Below, piece by piece: positions 52,164 through 61,279 of a stretch of DNA of 64,000 nucleotides. Both the position numbers and the translations under genes were made by a program. Within the stretch, counting starts at the first letter, position 1. Every line of letters starts with the position of its first letter. Source of the DNA: Acidisoma cellulosilyticum (GTDB lineage: Bacteria; Pseudomonadota; Alphaproteobacteria; Acetobacterales; Acetobacteraceae); the NCBI RefSeq assembly GCF_020621385.1, contig NZ_JAESVA010000004.1, positions 508,598 through 572,597 on the forward strand, read 5' to 3'. Below the pieces are notes generated by a model. That model made no database searches and was not told the origin of the DNA. It was given only the letters and a program-made list of their open reading frames with translations.

Positions 52164-53648
52164 CTAGGCCGCCAGGTCCGGATGGGTGATCGCACGGGTC
52201 ATGCTTTCCACCGTCATGGTCGAAGCCGGTGCGAGGTCGATGAGGCGTCCTCGAAAAAATGTGCCGACACGATCCGCAAGACCATGTACCTCATGCGTGT
52301 CCGACGACGAAAACAGCACAGACAATCCGGCATCCGTTTGGCGTCGCAAATGGCGATAGATTTCGGCGCGTGCGCCGACATCGACGCCGCGCGTCGGTTC
52401 CTCCACCATCAAAATCGAGGGATCAAGACCGATCCATTTACCAAGCGCGACCTTTTGTTGATTGCCGCCGCTGAGATTGCCCGCCAACCGGCCGAGCTTG
52501 TTCACATCGATATCGAATTGCTGGGCAATGCCGCGTGCTCGCACCGCTTCTCGGGTGCGGTCAATGACCCCCAGGCGCGAAATCCCATCGATCGTCGGCG
52601 CCGTGAGGTTTTCGAACAGATTGCGGGCCGCGAAAATCCCATCTCTCTTGCGGTCATCGGAGCAGAACGCGATCTGAGCGGCGATACTCGCATGGGCGGA
52701 GGACGGCGTAAACGGTTTGCCGTGGAGTGATATCGACCCTTGCTGGATTGGCAAAAGCCCCGCCATCATCTTCAAAATCGCATTCGCGCCACTGCCGATC
52801 TGGCCGGCAAAGCCGATCATCTCGCCCTTGCGCAAGGTCAGGCTGATCGGCGCGGTCAAGCCTGGGCAAAGACAGTCCTTGATGACAAGCAATTCATCCC
52901 CGCCCCCTCCGCGCCGCTCCGGAAACATCTGATCCAATCGCCGGCCAAGCATCATCTCGATCAGTTGATCGACGGTCACGCTGCTGGTTGCGACGGCTGG
53001 AAAACTGCGCCCGTTGCGGATGATGGTTGCACGTCCGGCCAATTCAAAAACCTCACCCAGGCGATGCGTGACATAGACGACCGCGCATCCTTCCGCCGCC
53101 AGCGCCCGCACAGCGGCTTTGACCCGATCGATTTCGGTCTCGGACAAGGTCGCTGTCGGCTCATCCAGGATGGCAATGCGCGTCTTGCGCGATAATAGCC
53201 GCGCAATTTCGATCAACTGGCGCTCGGCCACAGAAAAGCTCTCAGCCGGCCGCAAAGCGTCAATATAGCCAAGACCGACCCGCTCCAGATAAGGACGCGC
53301 GAGCCGGGCAAGCCGGCTTTGGCTGCGGAAAACGCCGATAGTCGTATCACCCAGAAGCACATTTTCGGCGACGCTCAGGCAACCGATCACGCTCAGTTCC
53401 TGCGCGACGTAAGAAATGCCCATTGCTTTCGCTTGGCCGGGAGACGCGATCGCGCGCACCGCGCCATTGACCTCAATGCTGCCGGCGTCCGGATGTTCAA
53501 GTCCGGAGAGGATTTTGACGAGCGTGCTTTTGCCGGCGCCATTCTCGCCCAGCAAAGCCATAACTTCCCCGGCAGCGACCTCCAGATCGACATGCTCCAA
53601 AGCAAGCGTTGCACCGTAGCGCTTGGCGATGTTTTGCATCCGGAGCAT
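52164..53648 (-). CDS. Sugar-type ABC importer ATPase (two domains), system 3
   Basis: The protein has 494 residues; GGGAGA lies eight bases before the ATG. Domain 1 has Walker A GENGAGKST, a weak signature (FSVAERQLIEIAR) and Walker B ILDEPTATL. Domain 2 has a degenerate Walker A (GQIGSGANA), SGGNQQK and MVEEPTRG. It powers uptake for the third importer, whose binding protein gene lies 155 bp upstream. I see no gene in that 155-bp gap. Confidence 0.93.
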   Translation of the reverse strand: MLRMQNIAKRYGATLALEHVDLEVAAGEVMALLGENGAGKSTLVKILSGLEHPDAGSIEVNGAVRAIASPGQAKAMGISYVAQELSVIGCLSVAENVLLGDTTIGVFRSQSRLARLARPYLERVGLGYIDALRPAESFSVAERQLIEIARLLSRKTRIAILDEPTATLSETEIDRVKAAVRALAAEGCAVVYVTHRLGEVFELAGRATIIRNGRSFPAVATSSVTVDQLIEMMLGRRLDQMFPERRGGGGDELLVIKDCLCPGLTAPISLTLRKGEMIGFAGQIGSGANAILKMMAGLLPIQQGSISLHGKPFTPSSAHASIAAQIAFCSDDRKRDGIFAARNLFENLTAPTIDGISRLGVIDRTREAVRARGIAQQFDIDVNKLGRLAGNLSGGNQQKVALGKWIGLDPSILMVEEPTRGVDVGARAEIYRHLRRQTDAGLSVLFSSSDTHEVHGLADRVGTFFRGRLIDLAPASTMTVESMTRAITHPDLAA

Positions 53649-53803
53649 TCAGCCGTCTCCCAACAAAGCCAGTGCCTGTGCGGCAACCATCGCAGGAAAA
53701 GTCTCGAATCCTTCTGGTCCGATCAGGCATTGGCCGTCAAACGAGCATAACGCTATCCGCGAGCATTGCCATCTGGATCGGCCTGCAGGGACAAGCTGGC
53801 GCA

Positions 53804-54862
53804 TCAGAAATTGCACAGCTCCTTGGCGGGACGCCCCCATAGCTTTGCCTGATCATAGGCTGCCTGAGAATTGCCGACCGGTGGATTGGGCAGGAAATTG
53901 TATTTATGGGGAGAGCCACTGTCGGACGGCGGCGTATTGGGATCAGCCGGCAGCGAAACCGATCCAGGCAGAACCACGTCAGTCTTGATGTATTTCACGA
54001 GTGTTTGCACGGCCAGCCAACCTTCGAAATAGCCAGACTGAATGGCGGTTCCAATCAGATCTCCGTTCACCACGTGGCTGGAATCACCGTGGCAGGTGCC
54101 CCCGATGATGAAAATATTCTTGCCTGGAATGAGCCCGTTCTCTCGCGCCGCCTGAGCCGTCGCACCGGCCATGGAATCATTCTCGGTATAGACCCAGGTG
54201 ATCTTGCTCTTTTCTGCGGGAATGATCTGCGATGCGACTTTATAGCCGGAATCTTCCAGAAAGCCGTCGGCAGGGGTCACTGATATAACGGTGAGCTTTC
54301 CCTTGATGGCATTCTCGAACCCGGTAACCCGATCATCGCCTGCGGAAACCCCGGCGGGAAACCGGATGATGGCACCGGCGTCGCACTTGGTCGCGCTATG
54401 CGCGCAAGCGGCAAGCAACATTTCCCCGGCGGTCTTGCCGCTGAGATCATCGCTCGCACCGGCATAAGCCGTGAAGAATTTCTCCGTTCCTTTCAGCGGT
54501 AGCTGATTGGTAACGACAACCGGAACCCCGGTTCGCGACAAGGCGCGCATCGCCCCTACGCCGGCGGCATTGTCGAACGGGTACCAGACATATCCTGCAA
54601 CTTTTTCGCCGGAAGCAAGTTGCTGCTGCACCTGAGCGTTCTGCTCAGCCTGGTTGAAATTATTCTCAAGAAATTTGACAGCATATCCGGACTCCGCGGC
54701 TTTCGCCTTGGCGCCCCTCTCCATCTGCCCGATATAAGGATTGGTGCTGGAGGGAAGAAAGTAAACGATCTCGCCTTTATCCTCGGCAAAGGCACGGCTA
54801 TCCGTCCAATGAAATGCCGCTATTGCTGCGATTCCGGCGACTACTAATAACCCATGCCTCAT
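53804..54862 (-). CDS. Sugar-type ABC importer substrate-binding protein, system 3
   Basis: The protein has 352 residues with GGGGAGAG before the ATG. A signal peptide ends at about residue 26 (SRAFAED). The type 1 binding fold shows in IVYFLPSSTNPYIGQMERG and VAGYVWYPFDNAAGVGAM, with TWVYTENDSMAGATAQAA late. It heads the leftward importer operon. Proximity to quinate/shikimate genes and a shared upstream motif suggest that quinate, shikimate or a derivative is the ligand. Confidence 0.9.
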   Translation of the reverse strand: MRHGLLVVAGIAAIAAFHWTDSRAFAEDKGEIVYFLPSSTNPYIGQMERGAKAKAAESGYAVKFLENNFNQAEQNAQVQQQLASGEKVAGYVWYPFDNAAGVGAMRALSRTGVPVVVTNQLPLKGTEKFFTAYAGASDDLSGKTAGEMLLAACAHSATKCDAGAIIRFPAGVSAGDDRVTGFENAIKGKLTVISVTPADGFLEDSGYKVASQIIPAEKSKITWVYTENDSMAGATAQAARENGLIPGKNIFIIGGTCHGDSSHVVNGDLIGTAIQSGYFEGWLAVQTLVKYIKTDVVLPGSVSLPADPNTPPSDSGSPHKYNFLPNPPVGNSQAAYDQAKLWGRPAKELCNF

Positions 54863-54945
54863 TTTACTCTCCCCAGTTCGTTATTATTGGCCGCAATTGA
54901 GTTGCGCGCTTTTATCGGGTGGTCGAGTTATTGGGTCACGAAAAT

Positions 54946-54963
54946 ACTATCTAGTTCGTACAT
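54946..54963. promoter_or_regulatory. Candidate TetR operator upstream of importer 3
   Basis: ACTATCTAGTTCGTACAT, 84 bp upstream of the binding-protein start, matches the inverse of 55792-55809 at 15 of 18 positions. In both cases the motif has the same orientation relative to the downstream gene. The core ACT-N4-AGT is a dyad. Confidence 0.55.
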
Positions 54964-55005
54964 GTCAAGATCATCTCCTCCTCTCCCGTCACAAGGGCGT
55001 TGGGC

Positions 55006-55665
55006 TCAGTCGGTGCTTCGCAAATAGCTCAGGACCGCGTCCTTGATCATTGTGCGATGACGCTTGCGGATAGCCGGGTCGGTCGGATCAAGGTCAAAAA
55101 TGGTTTTGAACGTATATTGATTTGAGACCCGAAAAAAACAGAAGGAACTCAGAAGCATATGAATATCGACGGGCTGCACGCGGCGGCGAAACACACCTTT
55201 TCGAAAGCCCTCCTCAAGAATGCGCCCCAGGGTCTCGATGACCGGAACATTGAGCGTCGCAATCGAGGATGAACGCGCCATATGCTCTGCACGGTGGATA
55301 TTCTCGATCGCTACAAGGCGGATGAAATCGGGATGCGATTCATCATAGTCAAACGTGGTGTCAATCAAGGTCATCAGGGCCTGTTCGGGCGCAAGTTTCC
55401 CTAAGGCCAGCTTGTCTTCGACGGCGCGTATCGATTGATAGGCGCGTTCAAGGACCGCCAGATAAAGACCTTCCTTGCTTTCAAAATAATAATAGATCAT
55501 CCGCTTGGACGTCTTGGTGAGCTCGGCAATCGCGTCCACGCGCGCGCCGGCAAGTCCAAGGTCCGAGAACTCTTTTGCCGCAACAGCCAGAATATCCTCC
55601 TTCGTTTGGTCGGGGTCATTCCGGCGGGGCGAGCGGAGCTTGGTTGTTACACTCATCACTTCCAT
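55006..55665 (-). CDS. TetR/AcrR-family transcriptional regulator
   Basis: The protein has 219 residues; ATG at 55656 is a possible start three codons later. The TetR helix-turn-helix spans about residues 20-65 (TKEDILAVAAKEFSDLG, then RVDAIAELTKTSKRMIYYYF). The C-terminal domain resembles TetR_C regulators of aromatic catabolism. It lies between importer 3 and the shikimate dehydrogenase gene, and candidate binding sites lie on both sides. It probably represses both operons until quinate, shikimate or a related compound binds. Confidence 0.9.
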   Translation of the reverse strand: MEVMSVTTKLRSPRRNDPDQTKEDILAVAAKEFSDLGLAGARVDAIAELTKTSKRMIYYYFESKEGLYLAVLERAYQSIRAVEDKLALGKLAPEQALMTLIDTTFDYDESHPDFIRLVAIENIHRAEHMARSSSIATLNVPVIETLGRILEEGFRKGVFRRRVQPVDIHMLLSSFCFFRVSNQYTFKTIFDLDPTDPAIRKRHRTMIKDAVLSYLRSTD

Positions 55666-55791
55666 CAGTTTCAGGTGTTGGCACTTTAAAGCCGTATCGA
55701 CCGCGCGCGCTCCTGTCCAGACGTTGCCGCGCTTTCCCCCTCAGGGTCGTCCGCGCATCGAGAGGTCTTTTCAAGACGCGTTTTCGGTATT

Positions 55792-55809
55792 ATGTACGCA
55801 CTGGTTAGT
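55792..55809. promoter_or_regulatory. Candidate TetR operator upstream of the quinate/shikimate operon
   Basis: ATGTACGCACTGGTTAGT lies 47 bp before the shikimate dehydrogenase start, in the gap divergent from the TetR gene. It matches the copy before importer 3 (15 of 18 bases) and contains the dyad core ACT-N4-AGT. Confidence 0.55.
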
Positions 55810-55855
55810 TTACAAAACCGACAAAATCGGTGCGCTAGCTGCTGAGGGAAAGACA

Positions 55856-56719
55856 ATGGCAACGATCAGGGCTGGCCTCATCGGCGCAGAGATCCAAGGC
55901 TCCCGCTCGCCCGCCATGCACATGCATGAGGGTAGGGAAACTGGCCTTTCGTATAGCTACGAGCTGATCGATACGGCGAAACGCGGCCTGGGTCCGGAGG
56001 ACCTGCCCGATCTGCTGGACGATGCCGAGAGGCGGGGTTTCAGCGGACTGAACATAACCCATCCCTTCAAGCAAAGGGTTCTGCCACTCCTCACTGCGTT
56101 GAGCGATGACGCGCGCGCGATCGGTGCGGTGAACACGGTCGTTTTCAGCAAGGGTCAAAGGATCGGTCACAATACTGATTGGTGGGGATTCCTGGAAGCA
56201 TTCAAGCTTGGGCTTCCGAACGCGGACTACACCTCTGTCGTGCAGCTTGGTGCGGGCGGCGCGGGAGCCGCGACGGCCTTCGGCATGCTGCGCCTGGGAA
56301 CAAGACGTCTGACGATCTTCGACACGAATGAAAGCCGCGCGACAGCGCTTGCCTCCGACATGCAAAAGCTCTTTCCCGACAGCATGGTAGAGCCGGGTCT
56401 TGATCTATCAGCGACGCTTGCATTGGCACAAGGGATCGTGCACGCAACGCCGACAGGCATGGTGGAGCATCCCGGCCTTCCACTGCCGGCGGCTTTCCTG
56501 GACCCCAGACTATGGATCGCGGAAGTCGTCTATTTTCCGCTGAAGACAGCCCTCCTCCAGGAGGCAAGCTCGCGCGGCTGCAGAACCTTGAACGGTGGCG
56601 GGATGGCTGTTTTTCAAGCGGCCGAAGCCTTTAGATTATTTACAGGCCGCAAGCCTGACGCAAACCGCATGCTGTCGCATTTTCGGTCGATGACAGAGGA
56701 AGATCAGGTGAGAGACTAA
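55856..56719 (+). CDS. Shikimate/quinate dehydrogenase (AroE family)
   Basis: The protein has 287 residues from ATG at 55856 with GAGGGA upstream; the frame is open earlier but covers the promoter. The substrate site has GSRSP (15-19) and NITHPFK with catalytic Lys72. GAVNTVV and NTDWWGF follow, with catalytic Asp108. The nucleotide motif GAGGAG is at 132-137. The biosynthetic enzyme is a possible reading, but the operon with QuiC and pca genes shows a catabolic role, oxidising shikimate to 3-dehydroshikimate or quinate to 3-dehydroquinate. No quinate dehydratase is seen, which favours shikimate unless AroQ is elsewhere. Confidence 0.9.
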   Translation: MATIRAGLIGAEIQGSRSPAMHMHEGRETGLSYSYELIDTAKRGLGPEDLPDLLDDAERRGFSGLNITHPFKQRVLPLLTALSDDARAIGAVNTVVFSKGQRIGHNTDWWGFLEAFKLGLPNADYTSVVQLGAGGAGAATAFGMLRLGTRRLTIFDTNESRATALASDMQKLFPDSMVEPGLDLSATLALAQGIVHATPTGMVEHPGLPLPAAFLDPRLWIAEVVYFPLKTALLQEASSRGCRTLNGGGMAVFQAAEAFRLFTGRKPDANRMLSHFRSMTEEDQVRD

Positions 56720-56759
56720 GTCGCCGCAAATCCCTAACGCGGCAAGGAGGAGGCCACCG

Positions 56760-58637
56760 GTGAAGACATCAATCGCAACCGTATCCTTAAGCGGTGACTT
56801 ACCCGAAAAGCTTGACGCGATCGCGCGCGCCCAGTTCACAGGCGTTGAGATCTTTGAAAATGACTTCCTGACATTTGACCACTCTCCGGCGACGGTGGGG
56901 CGCATGGTCCGGGATAAGGGACTCACCGTCACGCTCTTTCAGCCTTTCCGAGACTTCGAGGGCATGCCGGAGCCCCTCCGCAGCCGCGGCTTGGATCGCG
57001 CGGAACGAAAATTCGACCTCATGCAAGAACTCGGAGCGGATCTGCTGTTGATCTGCTCAAATGTCTCTCCTCACGCTTTGGGTGGCGTGTCTCGGGCGGC
57101 CGACGACCTTCGCGAACTGGGGGAGCGCGCGGCCAAACGCGGTCTGCGCATCGGTTTCGAAGCTCTTGCCTGGGGTCGCTTCGTCAATGATCACCGCGAT
57201 GCCTGGGAAATCGTTCGCCGGGCTGACCATCCTGCCGTCGGGCTTATTCTCGACAGTTTTCATACCCTGGCGCGTGGTATCGACGTCGCCTCTATCCGTT
57301 CGATTCCGTCCGACCGTATCTTCCTCGTCCAACTGGCGGATGCGCCGAAGCTTGAGCTGGACCTGCTGTCCTGGAGCAGGCATTTCCGCAATATGCCCGG
57401 CCAGGGCGACCTTCCCGTCACGGCTTTCATGGATGCGATCTGGGCCACCGGCTATGACGGCGTCGTCTCGCTGGAGATATTCAACGACCAGTTCCGTGCC
57501 GGTTCGGCCCGCGCCGTCGCGGTCGATGGAAAACGGTCGCTGGTCTATCTGGCCGATCAGCTGGGCCAATTGGATGCTGCGGATAGCATTCCACCAAGGG
57601 CGATCTGCCGTGGCGTGGAATTTATCGAATTCGCGCTGAATGAAGCAACCATCGAAGAATTCCGCAATCTCATTGGCGCGCTTGGTTTCCATCTTGCTGG
57701 CCGCCATCGCTCGAAACAGGTCGAGCTTTGGTGCCAGGGCGATGTCAATCTTGTCCTGAATTACGAACGTGAGGGTTTTGCACATACATTCTATCTGACG
57801 CATGGTCCGTCCGTTTGTGCTTGGTGCCTCAAAGTCGCGGACGCCGACGCTGCCGAGCGCCGGGCAAGCGGCCTTCTCGCCCTTCCGTTTCGCCAGGCCG
57901 TCGGCCTGGGTGAGCTTGAAATGCCCGCCGTGCGCGGCGTCGGCGGCAGCCTGGTCTATTTTGTCGATGACAATTCAGGTCTAACGCGATGGCGTGACAT
58001 CGATTTTGAGGCTGCAAACAAGGAAGATCATTCCCCGGTGCAGGTTGGGATCACGAACGTCGATCACCTTTCCCAGTCGATGGAATATGATGAGATGCTG
58101 TCCTGGCTTCTCTATTACGGCTCTATACTCGATTTGAATAAGACGGACGGCCAGGACGTCGCCGATCCCGGTGGTCTGGTGCGCAGCCAGGTTATACAGA
58201 ACGACGAAAGAAGCCTGCGAATCGTCCTGAACGGGTCGCAAAGCCGGCGCACGCTGTCCGGTCGCTTTCTCAATGAATTTCTCGGGTCAGGCACGCAGCA
58301 TATCGCGCTCGCGACGAAGGACATTTTCGCGACCGTCGCAGCGCTCCAAAGCCGTGGCTTTTCGCCTCTTCCGATCCCCGCCAATTACTATGATGATCTG
58401 ATCGCGCGGTTTGGCTTGGATGATGATCTTATCGCGCGTCTCCGCCAGGCGAATATTCTCTATGACCGTGACACTACGGGCGGCGAGTATTTTCAATGCT
58501 ACACAAAAGTCTTCGCAGAGCGGTTCTTTTTTGAGATCGTCGAGCGGCGCGGCTATGACGGTTACGGCGCTGCCAATGCACCCTTTCGTCTTGCATCCCA
58601 AAGCAGACTCTCCCACCGTCCTGAAGGGGTTGCCTGA
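56760..58637 (+). CDS. quiC: 3-dehydroshikimate dehydratase (QuiC-type, TIM barrel fused to HPPD-like domain)
   Basis: The protein has 625 residues from GTG at 56760 (AAGGAGGAGG upstream). The N-terminal xylose-isomerase-like TIM barrel (1-275) carries the metal ligand set Glu134, Asp165, Gln191 and Glu239 known for bacterial dehydroshikimate dehydratases. The C-terminal half (about 285-615) is two VOC modules related to 4-hydroxyphenylpyruvate dioxygenase. The fused form is typical of soil proteobacterial QuiC proteins. It dehydrates 3-dehydroshikimate to protocatechuate, which the next two genes cleave. Confidence 0.93.
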   Translation: MKTSIATVSLSGDLPEKLDAIARAQFTGVEIFENDFLTFDHSPATVGRMVRDKGLTVTLFQPFRDFEGMPEPLRSRGLDRAERKFDLMQELGADLLLICSNVSPHALGGVSRAADDLRELGERAAKRGLRIGFEALAWGRFVNDHRDAWEIVRRADHPAVGLILDSFHTLARGIDVASIRSIPSDRIFLVQLADAPKLELDLLSWSRHFRNMPGQGDLPVTAFMDAIWATGYDGVVSLEIFNDQFRAGSARAVAVDGKRSLVYLADQLGQLDAADSIPPRAICRGVEFIEFALNEATIEEFRNLIGALGFHLAGRHRSKQVELWCQGDVNLVLNYEREGFAHTFYLTHGPSVCAWCLKVADADAAERRASGLLALPFRQAVGLGELEMPAVRGVGGSLVYFVDDNSGLTRWRDIDFEAANKEDHSPVQVGITNVDHLSQSMEYDEMLSWLLYYGSILDLNKTDGQDVADPGGLVRSQVIQNDERSLRIVLNGSQSRRTLSGRFLNEFLGSGTQHIALATKDIFATVAALQSRGFSPLPIPANYYDDLIARFGLDDDLIARLRQANILYDRDTTGGEYFQCYTKVFAERFFFEIVERRGYDGYGAANAPFRLASQSRLSHRPEGVA

Positions 58638-58724
58638 CCAGGCGCAATGCCGATCGGCTAAGTGGAATGACACATAAAAAAGCTGGGGACAAACCTCCAG
58701 ATCGTTCGAGGAACAAGCAAATCC

Positions 58725-59441
58725 ATGTCTTTGATTGTACCATTTCGGGACCCTGACGCCGGCACGCCGCCCTCGCGCGTTGAAGACTACCGGTCGACCC
58801 TGTTGCGCAGTCCTCACCACCGGCCGCTCGCGGTCCCACAGACCTTGAGCGAAGTGACGGGACCGGCTGATTGCTGGGACCGGCTCATGGGCCCTGCCCT
58901 GTCCGATCTCACGACCCAGCATGCGGGCCCCCCGATTGGGCAGCGGATTATCGTCTCGGGTCGGGTTATCGACGACAGCGGGCGGCCTGTCCCGAATACT
59001 GTGATGGAGATCTGGCAAACGAATGCGGCCGGACGATATGTCCATATCCGCGATCAATGGGACGCGCCGCTCGATCCCAACTTCACCGGAGCCGGTCGGG
59101 TGATAACGGATGCCGAAGGGCGCTACCGTTTCATTACCGTGCGGCCAGGCGCCTATCCCTGGGGCAACCACCAGAACGCATGGCGCCCGGCGCATATCCA
59201 TCTTTCACTGCTCGGGCCGGCCTTTGCAACAAGGCTCGTGACGCAGCTCTACTTTCCGGATGATCCCCTGATCGAAATCGACCCGATCGCGAACGCGGTG
59301 CCGATGCCTTACCGCCAGCGCCTCGTCTGCAGGTTCGACATCGCGACGACAGAGCCCCATTGGGCGCTCGGTTACCTCTTCGACATCGTTCTCAAAGGAC
59401 AAGACCAGACCCCGTTCGAGGATGATGACCATGACCATTGA
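58725..59441 (+). CDS. pcaH: Protocatechuate 3,4-dioxygenase beta subunit
   Basis: The protein has 238 residues. The N-terminal DYRSTLLRSPHHRP is typical of the beta chain. The predicted iron ligands are Tyr105, Tyr144, His157 and His159, with exactly the spacing known in PcaH. DDSGRPVPNTVMEIWQTNAAG forms the core sheet. It cleaves protocatechuate to 3-carboxy-cis,cis-muconate together with PcaG. It overlaps pcaG by 11 bp. Confidence 0.95.
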   Translation: MSLIVPFRDPDAGTPPSRVEDYRSTLLRSPHHRPLAVPQTLSEVTGPADCWDRLMGPALSDLTTQHAGPPIGQRIIVSGRVIDDSGRPVPNTVMEIWQTNAAGRYVHIRDQWDAPLDPNFTGAGRVITDAEGRYRFITVRPGAYPWGNHQNAWRPAHIHLSLLGPAFATRLVTQLYFPDDPLIEIDPIANAVPMPYRQRLVCRFDIATTEPHWALGYLFDIVLKGQDQTPFEDDDHDH

Positions 59442-60135
59442 GCGGCCTGACCGCGCGCACCGCAATCCGGCACCACGACAGGATAATCTCGATCCGGCCT
59501 TGTTCGGCCAGACCCCTTCGCAAACGGTCGGGCCTTTCTTTCACTATGGATTGCCCTGGAAGGGTGGCGCGGATCTTGTCGGAAACTCGGATATGGGAGC
59601 GCGGACGGATCTTTTTCCGCCGGAACACTACAAGCTGAACCTGAACCCGCAGCACGCGCTGCCTTTGGGAGAGGTTATCGAAATTGCCGGCAGGGTGCTG
59701 GATGGTGAGGGCGCACCGGTGCCTGACGCGATGATCGAAATCTGGCAGGCCAATGCGGCTGGTCGATACGCAAGCCTCGTTGACGACCGGACAGACCTGC
59801 CGCTGGATCCAAACTTCATCGGCTTCGGCCGGTCCGCCACGGATGCTGGCGGGGTCTGGCGCTTCAAGACGATCCGCCCTGGCCCTGTTCCGGGCCCGGG
59901 GAACAGTCCGCAAGCGTCCCATATCGCGATCTCCGTTCTGGGACGCGGGCTGCTGAAGCGTTTGGCGACGCGGCTCTATTTCGCGGATGGGCAGGGCAAT
60001 GATCTTGACCCGATCTTGAACCTGGTCCCCGCCGAACGACGGCACACGCTCATTGCCACGCGTCAAGATGACGGCGTCTGGTGGCTCGACATCGTGCTGC
60101 AAGGGCCGGGTGAAACCGTGTTCTTCGACCTGTGA
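59431..60135 (+). CDS. pcaG: Protocatechuate 3,4-dioxygenase alpha subunit
   Basis: The protein has 234 residues from ATG at 59431, with GAGG nine bases upstream; ATG codons at 59422 and 59425 are also in frame. TPSQTVGPFFHYGLPW is an alpha-chain hallmark. The second Tyr and the final His ligand of the beta chain are lost here (RPGPVPGPG and ASHIAISV), as expected for the non-catalytic alpha chain. It forms the heteromer with PcaH. The stop overlaps the pcaB start as GTGA. Confidence 0.94.
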   Translation: MTIERPDRAHRNPAPRQDNLDPALFGQTPSQTVGPFFHYGLPWKGGADLVGNSDMGARTDLFPPEHYKLNLNPQHALPLGEVIEIAGRVLDGEGAPVPDAMIEIWQANAAGRYASLVDDRTDLPLDPNFIGFGRSATDAGGVWRFKTIRPGPVPGPGNSPQASHIAISVLGRGLLKRLATRLYFADGQGNDLDPILNLVPAERRHTLIATRQDDGVWWLDIVLQGPGETVFFDL

Positions 60136-61277
60136 GCCATCATCTAAGCAATCGGCCGGCGACCACGCCCCGCATGCGGATGATCTTCGCTGACGCGGCG
60201 GTCATTTCTCATGCCCTGGCGTTCGAGGCGGCCCTCGCTCAGGCTGAAGCCGCCGAAGGGCTGATCGCCCGTGAAGCCGCCGAGCAGATTGCCGCGACCT
60301 GCCGCTCCATCGAGATCGATGCCGCCCTGCTGGCGGACGAGGTTGCCCATACCGGGACCCTCGCTATTCCCCTCCTCCGCCATCTACGCGCAGCCTTGCC
60401 CCCGGAAGCCGCCGCGGCCTTGCATAAGGGAGCGACCAGCCAGGATCTGGCTGATACCGTCCTCATGCTGCAGACCAAGGCGGCGGCCTACGATCTGCGA
60501 CATGATCTCCAACGGATAGTCCGGTCCTTGGCGATATTGGCAAAGCGTCATGCCGGTCTGCCGGCCATCGGGCGTACACTTCTGCAAAACGCTCTGCCAA
60601 TCGGCTTCGGCTTGCGTCTCGCGCAGATCGCACTCGGCTTACATGAGGCGGTGCAGGTCTTTGACGCGGCGGTCGCAAGCGGCGCCCGCATACAATTCGG
60701 CGGCGCCGCGGGGACGCGGGCGGGTCTGGCCGGCCGCGGCGTGGCCGTTGCGGCCCACTTAGCCTCGACGCTTAAGCTTGCGCCAAGCGCGCCCTGGCAC
60801 AACCGCCGCATCGCCATCGCGTCGATCGCTGCGGCACTTGGGATGGTCATCGGTGCGCTCGGCAAATTCGCCCGTGACATCGCCCTGCTGTCGCAGGACG
60901 CCGTTGGAGAGGCCAGAGAGCCGCTTGTCGAAGGGCGCGGTGGCTCCTCCGCCATGGCCCATAAACGCAACCCGACAGGCTGTCAGGTGGCCCTGTCGGC
61001 AGCCTTGCGCGCCCCCGGGCTCGTCGCCGGTATTCTCGCGGGATTGCCGCAAGAGGAGGAACGCGGGCTTGGCGGTTGGCAGGCAGAGGGGCCCGCGCTG
61101 GCCGATCTATTCCTGCTGGCCGCCGGCAGCGCCGCGGCGATGGCGGTCGTGGCGGACGGCCTCGACATCGACGAAGCATCGATCGCACGCAACCTGAGCG
61201 TCGCCGGGATCGGCGAGGATATCGGCGAAAGCCTCGCGATCGTTGCTGCCCTTCTCGCCCAGATTCAGGAGGTGTGA
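60132..61277 (+). CDS. pcaB: 3-carboxy-cis,cis-muconate cycloisomerase
   Basis: The protein has 381 residues, near the short end for PcaB. The fumarase/aspartase-superfamily signature GGSSAMAHKRNP is at residues 270-281, with the catalytic Ser in the SS pair. HKGATSQDLADTVLMLQ near the N-terminus matches PcaB and adenylosuccinate lyase. Context with pcaHG decides for the cycloisomerase that makes 4-carboxymuconolactone. The start is GTG, overlapping the pcaG stop. Confidence 0.93.
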   Translation: MSHHLSNRPATTPRMRMIFADAAVISHALAFEAALAQAEAAEGLIAREAAEQIAATCRSIEIDAALLADEVAHTGTLAIPLLRHLRAALPPEAAAALHKGATSQDLADTVLMLQTKAAAYDLRHDLQRIVRSLAILAKRHAGLPAIGRTLLQNALPIGFGLRLAQIALGLHEAVQVFDAAVASGARIQFGGAAGTRAGLAGRGVAVAAHLASTLKLAPSAPWHNRRIAIASIAAALGMVIGALGKFARDIALLSQDAVGEAREPLVEGRGGSSAMAHKRNPTGCQVALSAALRAPGLVAGILAGLPQEEERGLGGWQAEGPALADLFLLAAGSAAAMAVVADGLDIDEASIARNLSVAGIGEDIGESLAIVAALLAQIQEV

Positions 61278-61279
61278 CG

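Noticed and set aside
57600..58637. 4-Hydroxyphenylpyruvate dioxygenase of tyrosine degradation
   Set aside because: The HPPD-like half is fused to a dehydroshikimate-dehydratase barrel in a pca operon; no tyrosine-pathway partner is present apart from an unlinked FAH-family protein.
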